Positions 1-8,900 of a DNA stretch of 64,000 nucleotides are shown piece after piece; position 1 is the first letter of the stretch, and the number at the start of each line of letters is the position of its first letter. Source of the DNA: Muricea muricata (lineage: Eukaryota > Cnidaria > Anthozoa > Malacalcyonacea > Plexauridae); NCBI GenBank assembly GCA_963855995.1, contig CAWLCR010000065.1:131501-195500 (forward strand), written 5' to 3'. The notes under the pieces were generated by a model. That model ran no database searches. It had not been told where the DNA came from and saw only the letters and a list, made by a program, of their open reading frames with translations. The translations under genes and the position numbers were made by a program.

Positions 1-373
1 GTTCCTCAAAGAAATCAAAATCATTGCCACCACCAGCGACATCCAGTTTTTCAGACATATCGACTTCTGTTTGCAAATGGTCATGAGTCCCATGAATTTC
101 TTCTGATTGATCAGAAAAAGATGTTTGTATGGTGCAATCTTCGTCGGTGGAATCAATCAACTCATTGCTGATACCATGTAAATTAAAGCCGTCACCAAAC
201 GTTTCTGTCGGAGAAGAATCTTCGCTATAGATATTTAATCTGTCGCTAGTAATATTTTCGCTTGAATCAAAATTTTGTCGACGCCATTTTGTTGTTCTTG
301 GTATATTAGTATCATCATATTCGTCGTTCATCCACCGTTTATACGGCCCTCTTGCTTTTGTAGGATTACTCAT
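1..373 (-). CDS. Unrecognised acidic protein, N-terminal part
   Basis: A minus-strand frame opens with ATG at 373-371 and stays open for 124 codons to the window edge, so the 3' end is missing. The protein begins MSNPTKARGPYKRW and then becomes rich in Asp, Glu, Ser and Asn, with no membrane segment and no catalytic motif that I recognise. The basic RGPYKRW start followed by an acidic low-complexity stretch recalls the N-termini of some transposon-encoded proteins in invertebrate genomes, but this is only an impression. It could equally be a first exon of a host gene. There is no splice donor that must be used inside it. Confidence 0.45.
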   Translation of the reverse strand, partial: MSNPTKARGPYKRWMNDEYDDTNIPRTTKWRRQNFDSSENITSDRLNIYSEDSSPTETFGDGFNLHGISNELIDSTDEDCTIQTSFSDQSEEIHGTHDHLQTEVDMSEKLDVAGGGNDFDFFEE

Positions 374-658
374 TCTTTGTTATCATTTTTTGTTTCATTA
401 GTTTTATTATATTACGAGTTCAGACTCAGACTGTATTCAAAGCACCGTCAGAAAATTTTGGTTGATATTTGTTCACATTTTTCAGTCCTTATACTTCGGT
501 AACTCTTCGGCAAGTCTTCGGTAAATTTCGACGTCGTTTCGTGCGCAGCGTGAAACTTCGTCACTGGTCAGCCTGACCACAGATTACTATTGTACCAGAT
601 GTCTATCTTCGTGTTTTCGCAAGGTAAATTTGTGTTCTCGATTTTCACTCTGATCACG
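374..658. other. Non-coding stretch between the minus-strand ORF and the DIRS element
   Basis: I see no convincing gene here. It would be the 5' flank of the minus-strand ORF. It holds the left member (577-611) of a perfect 35-bp inverted repeat whose partner lies beyond the DIRS element. Confidence 0.5.
577..611 (+). repeat. Left arm of 35-bp inverted repeat flanking the DIRS element
   Basis: This sequence begins CCACAGATTACTATTG and ends GTCTATCTTCG. It is an exact reverse complement of 5694-5728. The similarity extends weakly outward (ctggtcagcctga against gggccagtcagg). The pair lies outside the DIRS termini, so it belongs to an older palindromic element or host palindrome into which the DIRS element inserted. 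Confidence 0.8.
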
Positions 659-812
659 AATTATATTTCGAACACAGAAGTTCGATATAACAATGCTTTA
701 TTCTTCATTAAACTTTACACAGCTGATGAAGAAAAAATAACAAAGACTGGTAACTAATATTACGTCATAAAGTGACTGTTAACACGAGGCAAGCCTCGAC
801 TCAAGTCAGTTC
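659..812 (+). repeat. DIRS left inverted terminal repeat
   Basis: About 120 bp of this block (roughly 690-812) match the reverse complement of 5270-5400 almost exactly. The outermost 30 bp differ between the two ends, as is usual for DIRS split termini, and are separately copied in the internal complementary region. Confidence 0.88.
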
Positions 813-907
813 TTCATCAGCTCGCTTTGCACAGCAAACGCTTCGTCGAGTCACTCCGAAAATACATTCTTATTGAATTAATTTACGCCCTCTGGTATAG
901 CTTGGTG

Positions 908-1987
908 ATGGCTTCGGATGGGGTAGAGGTAGCTAGTACTCCTGAGGAACCCCAGTCAGTTTCACGACCTGTGTCGTGCGGAAAAGAGCCGGTTTCAGAA
1001 CCGAGGAAAAAATCTCCCGTAGCCCGCTCGGCGGCCGGGAAAAAATCTCGAAAGCGTAGGCTTTCACCAAAACCAAAACCCTCCAAATCAAAAAGGAAGA
1101 GGTCCAAACGGTCCAAATTTGTCTACTCGACTTCACCAAGCTCGGATACCAGTGAAACCTCGAGCTCCGATGATGAATCCAGCTCGACTTCGTCAAGCAG
1201 CGTTTTTGAGCGCGAAAAATCTGGCCAGTCCTTTCAGACCGATGAAAATGGGGTCTCGATCTCGCCCCAAGTGCTAGATTTTGCTGTTTCTGCCGCTTTT
1301 CAGGGCCTGTCAAAGTCCGAAAGAAAAAACCTGGCAAAAGAGGCACCAGTACCTCAGCACGCTGATTTGCGGCCAAAAAGAGTTGATAGGTTTATCAAGA
1401 AATATTTCAAGCGCAAGGGCATTTCGTTCAATCCCAGCATGGACAGAAGGCAGTTGAATCTCGCTGCCCGTATTTTAGATCCTATTGGCCCTCTCACACA
1501 GTTGTGGGTGGCCGCTCTAGCAGCAAACGAAAACCAAACGGGTTTAGATCCTGCCGTAGTTGTCGAATTCGTTCGCCAGGCGATTTCGCTAGTGGGAAAT
1601 GCTTCCTTTTGTGGGCTTTCTGATCGCCGTAAAAGCCTGCTCGCAAAGGTTTCTCCGGAATCCTTAGATTTACTGGATGAGAGAAATTTGTTTGAAAAGA
1701 ATTCTGCCGATTTGTTCGGCAAAAAATTCAAAAAAGCCATGCTAAAAGAGTTTAAACATGACAAGATTATGGATAATCTTTTCGGTCGCAGTAGCCATGG
1801 CAACCGCAAGCAGTTTTTTCGCCAGCAGCCCGGGAAAGGCCCGGGCTTTTTCCCGGGTACCAATGCCCGACCGGGCATTCGTCAGTGGTCCGAGAGTCCC
1901 CAAAACCGCGGTTGGCAGACAGGGAAAACACAGTTCAGGAGCTTCGCGCCAGGAACAAAGAGGCGCTATCAACAGAGCGGAAAATAA
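908..1987 (+). CDS. DIRS Gag-like protein
   Basis: An ATG at 908 gives 359 residues starting MASDGVEVAS. The first 120 residues are basic and serine rich, with a run of KSKRKRSKRS-type sequence followed by an acidic serine cluster. The middle is a predicted helical region and the C-terminus is rich in Gly, Arg, Gln and Phe (QQPGKGPGFFPG, QNRGWQTGK). This matches DIRS Gag proteins, which lack the CCHC knuckles of Ty3/gypsy Gag. The frame stays open upstream to 827 but has no ATG there. It overlaps the RT frame by about 100 nt, implying a frameshift or separate initiation for Pol. Confidence 0.75.
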   Translation: MASDGVEVASTPEEPQSVSRPVSCGKEPVSEPRKKSPVARSAAGKKSRKRRLSPKPKPSKSKRKRSKRSKFVYSTSPSSDTSETSSSDDESSSTSSSSVFEREKSGQSFQTDENGVSISPQVLDFAVSAAFQGLSKSERKNLAKEAPVPQHADLRPKRVDRFIKKYFKRKGISFNPSMDRRQLNLAARILDPIGPLTQLWVAALAANENQTGLDPAVVVEFVRQAISLVGNASFCGLSDRRKSLLAKVSPESLDLLDERNLFEKNSADLFGKKFKKAMLKEFKHDKIMDNLFGRSSHGNRKQFFRQQPGKGPGFFPGTNARPGIRQWSESPQNRGWQTGKTQFRSFAPGTKRRYQQSGK

Positions 1988-4152
1988 CTCAAGGTATTTC
2001 ACCTGTTTTAAAACAATTTCCAGAGGCACGGGCCGGACTACCGAGTTTGCAACCCACAGCAGTTGCGCAAACGGGACCTTTGAGTCGTTTAAAAATAGAT
2101 TTTCTCGCCATCACTCAGCCAGCGAAGTTAGCCGGCCGTTTGGCTCATTTTGTTCAAAATTGGCGTCTCATTTCAAGCGACCCAGACGTTCTGGCGGCCG
2201 TTGTGGGTTACAAACTCGAGTTCACAACAACTCCACTCCAAACAGGCCTGCCCCCCGTGCTACATTTCTCAAAATCGGACTCGGCCAAAATCGATACCGA
2301 GATCCAATCCCTGATACAGAAAGGGGCCCTAAAACAGGTTCAACCAGAAGCAGAACAGTTTCTGAGCAATCTTTTTCTAGTCCCCAAACGAGACGGGACT
2401 TCACGTCCAGTGATCAACCTCAAGGGTTTGAACGGTTTTCTCCAATACACACATTTCAAAATGGAGGGTATCCATCTCCTGCGAGATCTGGTTCAGCCGG
2501 GGGACTGGCTGGGCAAAGTCGACCTGAAGGATGCCTATTTTGTAGTACCGATTTGGAAGGGTCACCGGAAGTATCTTCGTTTCCTTTGGAAAGAGACACT
2601 TCTGGAATTTGCCTGTCTCCCGTTTGGTCTGGCTCTCGCACCGAGATTGTTCACCAAAATTATGAAGCCTGTCGTTGCCTTGCTTCGCCGGGCGGGTATT
2701 CGGTTGATAATTTACCTGGACGATCTGTTGTTCATGCATGCAACACGGGAGGGGCTGCGGGAGGACATGGCCACAGCCCGCTACCTCCTAGAAAACCTAG
2801 GGTTTGTGATAAACCTAGAGAAGTCAGTGTTTGTTCCAACGCAAAAACTCGAATTTCTGGGGTTCGTGATCAATACCATAGATATGATTCTTGTATTGCC
2901 CGACGACAAGGTGAAGTCGATCAAATCTCTGTGCAGGACTTTGCTGGGGCAACAACTAGTCTCAGTTCGGGACCTTTCTCAACTGATCGGCAAGCTTACG
3001 GCATCAATTCAGGCTGTTTTTCCTGCGCCCTTGCATTATCGCCACCTCCAACACCTCAAACATCAGGGTCTTGCGAGGGGAAGTGGCTACGATTCTTGTT
3101 TACCCCTTTCACGGGAAGCGAGGGAGGAAATCCAGTGGTGGCTAGTCCACCTTGAAGCATGGAACGGCAAAGCCATCCTGAGCTCACCCCCCGATCTAGT
3201 GATCGAGACCGATGCCTCGAAGGTAGGGTGGGGAGCAGTCTGTCGAGAAGTGAGAACAGGAGGCCTGTGGTCTCAGATGGAAAAGAAGCTCCATATAAAT
3301 TGCCTGGAGTTGCTAGCCGGCTCGTTTGCGGTGAAAAGTTTCACCAAGAACCGATTGTGTGCCCATGTGAGGCTTCGCATGGACAACACAACTGCAGTAG
3401 CCTATGTGAACCGATTAGGGGGTACCCATTCTTTAGTCCTCTCCAATTTAGCGCTTGCTCTGTGGGAATGGGCCCAAAAGAACAGCATCATGCTCAGCGC
3501 AGAACATTATGCGGGCCATCTCAACACGGTAGCCGACTGGGAGTCGCGTCACTTCCGGGATGCCAGCAACTGGCGCCTAGACCAGAACGTCTTCAGTTCC
3601 CTGATGCAAATTCGAGGACCTTGTGCGATAGATCTGTTTGCCGACAGATTGAACAGCCAGCTTCCGCAATTTTACAGCTGGAAACCAGACCCATTGTCAA
3701 TAGCAACGGATGCTCTACTGCAGGATTGGTCTCGAGGCCGGAATTATGCCTTCCCGCCCTTTTGGCTGATCATGCGCTCCCTAGCCAAATTACAGGGGGC
3801 GGGCGGGGAATTGATCTTAATCACGCCAGTCTGGCCAACACAAGCCTGGTATCCCAGAATTCTAGACATGTCTGTAGCGCCGCCTGTTCTCCTCCCGTCC
3901 TTTCCGGACCTATTGCTGAGCCCACGGGGCGAGAGACACCCGTTACTACTGAACGAGACCTTGTCGTTAGCCGCATGGCATGTCTCAAGCAATCCTTGCA
4001 ATCGGAGGGCATTTCTCCAGACGCTTCCCGGCTCATCCTGGCAGCATGGAGGCCAAGCACAAGCGCAGTTTATAACTCCGCCTGGAAAAAATGGCATTGC
4101 TGGTGTGACCGCCGGCAAATTGATCCACTTTGCCCCACTTTGGCTAATATAA
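1885..4152 (+). CDS. DIRS reverse transcriptase / RNase H / methyltransferase-like polyprotein
   Basis: The frame is open from 1885 to 4152 (755 codons); the true start is unknown because it overlaps Gag. The RT core includes FLVPKRDGTSRPVINLKGLN, KVDLKDAYF and the catalytic YLDDLL near 2716. RNase H follows, with ETDASKVGWG near 3206, LELLAGSFAV, RMDNTTAVAYVNR and YAGHLNTVADWESR. Downstream is the DIRS-specific block CAIDLFADRLNSQLPQFYSW and ITPVWPTQAWYPRI, related to the Dam-like methyltransferase region of this order. No internal stop is present over 2.2 kb, so the frame looks intact. The last 180 nt overlap the recombinase frame. Confidence 0.9.
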   Translation: MVRESPKPRLADRENTVQELRARNKEALSTERKITQGISPVLKQFPEARAGLPSLQPTAVAQTGPLSRLKIDFLAITQPAKLAGRLAHFVQNWRLISSDPDVLAAVVGYKLEFTTTPLQTGLPPVLHFSKSDSAKIDTEIQSLIQKGALKQVQPEAEQFLSNLFLVPKRDGTSRPVINLKGLNGFLQYTHFKMEGIHLLRDLVQPGDWLGKVDLKDAYFVVPIWKGHRKYLRFLWKETLLEFACLPFGLALAPRLFTKIMKPVVALLRRAGIRLIIYLDDLLFMHATREGLREDMATARYLLENLGFVINLEKSVFVPTQKLEFLGFVINTIDMILVLPDDKVKSIKSLCRTLLGQQLVSVRDLSQLIGKLTASIQAVFPAPLHYRHLQHLKHQGLARGSGYDSCLPLSREAREEIQWWLVHLEAWNGKAILSSPPDLVIETDASKVGWGAVCREVRTGGLWSQMEKKLHINCLELLAGSFAVKSFTKNRLCAHVRLRMDNTTAVAYVNRLGGTHSLVLSNLALALWEWAQKNSIMLSAEHYAGHLNTVADWESRHFRDASNWRLDQNVFSSLMQIRGPCAIDLFADRLNSQLPQFYSWKPDPLSIATDALLQDWSRGRNYAFPPFWLIMRSLAKLQGAGGELILITPVWPTQAWYPRILDMSVAPPVLLPSFPDLLLSPRGERHPLLLNETLSLAAWHVSSNPCNRRAFLQTLPGSSWQHGGQAQAQFITPPGKNGIAGVTAGKLIHFAPLWLI

Positions 4153-4955
4153 CAAGTTTCCTTGCCTGGGCTTTTGATGAAGGTTTTGAATACCGGACAA
4201 TCAACACTTATCGGTCTGCGTTATCTGGAGTGTTACCGCCCATTGAAGGTTTTGCGGTGGGTCAGCATCCACTCGTCGTCCGTTTGTTGAAAGGGATTTT
4301 AAACTTGCGCCCTGCGATGCCTCGTTACCAGAGCTCGTGAGATGTTTCTCTTGTTTTAGACTACTTCCGTGCGCAGCCAGAAAATAAGGACTTACCGCTA
4401 AACACTTTGTCACGCAAATTGGCTATGCTTCTTGCCCTTACTGCTCCAAAACGTTCTTCGGAACTTCAGCTTCTTGATACTCGTTTTATGCGCCTACATC
4501 CGGAAGGTGTTGAATTTCAGTTGCCTGGTCTAACTAAAACATCTTCTGAGATTTCTACGGTGTTCTTCGCAAAATTTGAACAAGATCATAACCTATGTGT
4601 TCTCCGTTGTTTGCAAGCTTATCTGGAGAAGACACGAGTTTTTCGTCCTATTCTTGTTCCCGCTCAACCAAACCAGTTATTGATTAGTTATCGTAGACCG
4701 CACGCCCCGGTAAAGTCATGCACAATTGCCCGATGGATCAAGTCAGTTTTGGGCAAAGCGGGGATTGATACTACCATTTTCAAAGCCCATTCCACTCGTT
4801 CCGCTTCCACATCGAGGGCAGTGAGTGGCGGGGTATCGCTAGAGGAAGTCCTAAAGATGGCTGATTGGTCAGGGCCTTCTACATTTAATCGATTTTACTA
4901 CCGTCCGCGTTTTGACAACGCTTTTGCGCGGTCAGTGTTAGAGAGTGCGGAGTAG
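3975..4955 (+). pseudogene. DIRS tyrosine recombinase with one in-frame stop
   Basis: The frame begins at ATG 3975 (MACLKQSLQSEGI) inside the end of the RT frame and runs to 4955. It contains a SAM-like N-terminal domain (RPSTSAVYNSAWKKW, TINTYRSALSG) and a catalytic domain with an Arg in APKRSSEL, the HxxR motif HSTRSAS and the nucleophile region NRFYYRP. A TGA at 4338-4340 interrupts it between the two domains without any change of frame; the flanking protein is continuous in the same frame, so this is a point nonsense change, most simply from Trp TGG. Recombinase from this copy would be truncated before the catalytic domain unless the stop is read through. Confidence 0.85.
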
Positions 4956-4977
4956 TTCCTGTTTAGCTTTAAACAAG

Positions 4978-5090
4978 CATTGTTATATCGAACTTCTGTG
5001 TTCGAAATATAATTGGGGATTTTGCAAGGGCGCGTAGCGCCCGAAGTAAAGTCGAAATTATATGAGAACACAGAAGTGAGATATAACAAT
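4978..5090 (+). repeat. DIRS internal complementary region
   Basis: The first third is the reverse complement of the element's left end (659-691) and the rest is the reverse complement of its right end (5391-5467). They meet at AATTGGGG. This is the classic DIRS ICR that aligns the two ends during circle formation. Confidence 0.9.
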
Positions 5091-5269
5091 CCCACCCTCC
5101 CTACCCGTTATCTTCGTTTATTGACTTTTATAGATAGCCTATCGGTAAAGCTGGTGTTTGTTTGCAGTGTAAGCTGTTGGATCCCTAAGGTGGTGGAAGT
5201 GTCTGTTTTTTACATTGAAGGTGTTCTGACCTGGAAATGTTGAAGGAAGTTCCATGGCTCGCTGATTTT

Positions 5270-5467
5270 GAACTGACTTGAGTCGAGGCTTGCCTCGTGT
5301 TAACAGTCACTTTATGACGTAATATTAGTTACCAGTCTTTGTTATTTTTTCTTCATCAGCTGTGTAAAGTTTAATGAAGAATAAAGCATTGTTATATCTC
5401 ACTTCTGTGTTCTCATATAATTTCGACTTTACTTCGGGCGCTACGCGCCCTTGCAAAATCCCCAATT
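5270..5467 (+). repeat. DIRS right inverted terminal repeat
   Basis: The inner part is inverted against 690-812. The outer 70 bp (5395-5467, ending GCAAAATCCCCAATT) are unique to this end and are copied in reverse within the internal complementary region. Confidence 0.88.
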
Positions 5468-5909
5468 GCACTCGTCATTTTTCGCAATATCACATATGTT
5501 GCGCTTACTAAGAACATGGCGGACACTTGCGTCAGACTCGCGTCCAGGCCAGGCCTTTGTCAGACATGCATAGGTTTTAGACTCGGTTAGACTGTTGCTT
5601 ACGTTGTATGGCGTGGATTGCGCTTACTAAGAACATGGCGGAAATCTTTCGTCAGCTCGCGTAAGCAGTCAAAAACTTGTAACAGATATTTGGCGAAGAT
5701 AGACATCTGGTACAATAGTAATCTGTGGCCTGACTGGCCCTAGTAAACAGCCCCTGGACATAATAATTAGTGGTCCCCCCTGGAAAAGCTATCACTTCAG
5801 GATAACACGTGCGAAAAAAGCTGCCGTGAATTTGTGCGACAACACTAATTTTCTTTTAAAAAAAGAATAATTCCAAATAAATTCGATAAAAACCACTGAC
5901 TCTTAAAGT
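5468..5909. other. Intergenic, upstream of the BEN-domain gene
   Basis: No gene is visible. A 25-bp direct repeat (starting TTGCGCTTACTAAGAACATG) occurs at 5499-5523 and 5618-5642. The right arm of the DIRS-flanking inverted repeat is at 5694-5728. The last 180 bp would hold the promoter of the BEN-domain gene, though I see no clear TATA box. Confidence 0.5.
5694..5728 (-). repeat. Right arm of 35-bp inverted repeat flanking the DIRS element
   Basis: Exact reverse complement of 577-611, lying 226 bp outside the DIRS right end. The two arms would be about 310 bp apart without the DIRS element, a size typical of a small foldback element. Confidence 0.8.
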
Positions 5910-5981
5910 ATGAAGTACGTCGTTGTAAACTGGATCGAGACAAACGAGACAAGTGTCCTAGAGGAAAGCTGCGTTCGTGAT
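5910..5981 (+). CDS. BEN gene exon 1 (start codon)
   Basis: ATG at 5910 opens 24 codons ending CVRD. The proposed donor is GAT|GTTACG, a weak site that falls inside the 8-bp duplication GATGTTAC. Similarity of the SCVRD end to BEND5 supports the exon. Confidence 0.6.
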
Positions 5982-8900
5982 GTTACGGGTACTTTACACT
6001 TTGCCGTACCCAAATAACGTCAGTGTGCGATGGCGTGATTAGTTTCTCGTTCTTTTATAATGTTTTGATGGCGTATGTATTTCGTAATTCCTAGAGTACT
6101 GACTACGGTACGGTAAAGTGTAAAATTTCCGATGTTACAATGTTGACGAACCCTGGAAAGAAGGGAATGATCTATTATAAAGAAATTGGGAAAAAACCAC
6201 GCAAAGGTGGATCAAAAGCCTATCTTGGTCGAGTTGTATCAGTGCATGGTAAGTTTTAAGCTAAACACATGTATTACAGTATTATTATGACATGTATGTT
6301 TGGATAGGCAGATAATGTTTTGTTTTAAACTCGGTGTATGAATGTTGTGCGCCTTAATTAATACTGGCTAGTATATCCCAACAACTAATAACTATAATGT
6401 GTTATTTTTAATAAGGCACTGTAAGGGAGGCTCGAAAAAGTGAGAATGAGTATATCCTCGAAGAGAAAGAGAATATAGAATCAAAGCAGCAATCTCCTTT
6501 AAAGAAAAGAAGGCGAAATAATTCCGATGAGGAGTCCAATTATTCAGACGAGGAACTTGAAGAAGATTCAGATTCTGCGAGCATAAAATATGGGAAGGTA
6601 TGTTAGCCTTGAACGTTCCTACTAGAATATATACATTTTATTATTTCTCAAAAAGTGATAATTCAATCCAGTGCATGTTATTGGCATAAGTATGATGTAT
6701 TTGGGTAGGATTAAAATATATACTGGTAATTATGTTGTATTTTATTCATTCTACCCCAAAGGAAGCAGGGGCTGCAGAGGCTATTTAGAAGTGGGGGGAG
6801 CTTGAAAATTCTCACATATGCTGCCACCTCTCCACTTGCGGCATAATTATGCATTCTATATACAAAATGTAATTTCATGTTACTTAATTAAGCCTTATTC
6901 TGGGGAAAAAAGTGGAGAGGCTAAAGACCCCCCCCCCCCAGGGCTCCTTGCCACCTGGAACGGATCTAACTTTGTAGAATCTCCTTCTATTTTCTCTGAA
7001 GCTGTTAATTTTTTTATACAGATAGTGTCAGTTGAAAAAAGGAGAAAAAAGGCAGAGAAGCTTGCTGCCGAGAAGTTAGTCAACACAACTGAAATTGAAT
7101 CTGATGACTTAACAAAATGCTCAAAAGAGGAGTTAATTAAAGAAATTAATCAGCTTCGGAAAGAGCTCAATGACGAAAAGGTAAAGAGAAATCTTTGGGA
7201 TGGTAAGTTATCAACAATCATGCTTGTGAATAGGGAGGCACATAACCTGTAATGATAAACTTCATTTACATGTCTCTGGATTTTAATAAAGTTTTAGCTT
7301 AGTTTAATTATGCACCAGAAATAATTAGAATATATTTAAATTTCTAAGAAAATGTGCATATACTGTTGCCTAAAAAGAATGCCATTTTAGTTGTGTTTTT
7401 GTATACATTAAAAAATGCTGCTCATGTCAGTGGCTTTTTCTTGGATTGTTCAGACTGTAGGTGGCACTATTGTTCTTGACAATGTATGACATGTTAGTTG
7501 GCAGTGTATGACCATTAGTCAGCCATGCATTAGTGGATGGTGTAAGACAAATAAAAATAAGAAAGAACAATTAGGATGCATAATTATATTGCATTATTAT
7601 GAACTGTAGCTGGTGTAGGTAGATTTGAATTCTACTGTATTTTCAATACCGAAAAATTGATCCCTTAATATATTTATTTCCTTTTTTTAATTTACCTATT
7701 TTAGAGCTTCCTCAACTACTAATTGAAGCAATGGCAAGTCATAAAGTTCTAGAGAAGCTAAAAAAATTGTCAGAGGAAGTGGAAAAAGCACCAAAAAACT
7801 CTCCTCGAAATGAAAACAAGTTTCTAAATATGGTGAGAAAAAACAGCGTGGCGAAAGTGTCCACTGTACGAACCAGCACCCCGCTCACAAAGGAACCATT
7901 TCAATGCCGGGTTAACTCAAGTAGGCCTGTAACACCCAAAACTCCACCAGTACAATCACATGATGGTCCAGACAGCCTTCCAGTTACACCAGTCAGGGCA
8001 TCCATGAATGACAGCGAACCAACATCATCACTCGAAACATCAGCATCGCTAGCAAGTGATGTTTGTCATGACACACCTGTCACACCATCAAGTTCTATTC
8101 CAAATTCTCCAAAGGACATTGACAAAACTCAGCTGCATGTAAGTTTTCTCATAATTTTTCAATATATATTTAAGTAAATACTGTAGCTACAAATCTTTCT
8201 AACAAAAGATTTGAAGCTACATTATGTAATATATTGGATATGTTTAATTTTTTTTTTTTCAGTTTCATTTTCAGCTCTGGGTAATGTATTGACAAAGCAC
8301 TGTAGCCTATAGCATTTTTTTAATTACTGTCGTTGCAATGGAAGTGTTGGTAAAATATTTTATAATATAGCATTTGTAAATTCTGAACGCTGATTGGCTA
8401 AGAACTGTGTTTATATTACTCTATGTCAACAGGGAAAATTTCCCGCCACTCTTCTGTCAAAGTTCTTCGTGCTATATTATAAAAGAAATATAAAACATTT
8501 TTTCCGTATTGATATACAGTTACATCAACACTCGTGAAAATTGGAAAAACTCGAAATTGTGTGAAAACAGACAATTTCCAGACAATTTCTCGTTCCAATT
8601 TCCACTCGTGTTGATATAACTGTATATCAACACGGAAAATGTTTTATATTTCTAAAGTATGAATTCATCTCCACAAGTTGATGAATCATTCGATAGAAAA
8701 TTGATCAACTTCCTTCTGTTAACTTTATGTGTATTTGTGATTGGTCAATACGTCCTGAAGTGAAATGTAATTGGCTATCTGGCTAACAGGAACTGGACAA
8801 CAGGAAGTTGACAAATTTTCTATCAAATAAATTCATCAACTTTTGGAAATGAATTCACACAATATTTTATCAACACTTCCATTGCAATGACCGTAAACAT

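Larger units (their letters stand above)
659..5467 (+). mobile_element. Full-length DIRS-type tyrosine-recombinase retrotransposon
   Basis: The element is about 4.8 kb and has every structural mark of the DIRS order: inverted terminal repeats (659-812 and 5270-5467), an internal complementary region (4978-5090) that is complementary to both outer ends in turn, and three overlapping frames for Gag (908-1987), reverse transcriptase plus RNase H plus a methyltransferase-like region (1885-4152), and a tyrosine recombinase (3975-4955). DIRS elements replicate through a circular intermediate and integrate with the recombinase, so no target-site duplication is expected and none is seen. The only obvious break is a TGA at 4338-4340 in the recombinase frame. 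It lies outside any gene model, between the minus ORF at the left edge and the BEN-domain gene. Exact ends are judged from the AATT shared by the two outer termini and the ICR junction. Confidence 0.93.

Noticed and set aside
883-2029. Several minus-strand and alternative-frame ORFs over the DIRS Gag region
   Set aside because: They are shadows of the Gag and RT frames and show no domain of their own.
1758-3155. 465-codon plus-strand ORF in a third frame across DIRS RT
   Set aside because: It lies out of frame with the recognised RT motifs and encodes a low-complexity Ser/Arg/Gly/Pro sequence without similarity; it reflects base composition.
5013-5243. 76-codon ORF in the DIRS internal complementary region
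   Set aside because: It is made of ICR and terminal repeat sequence.
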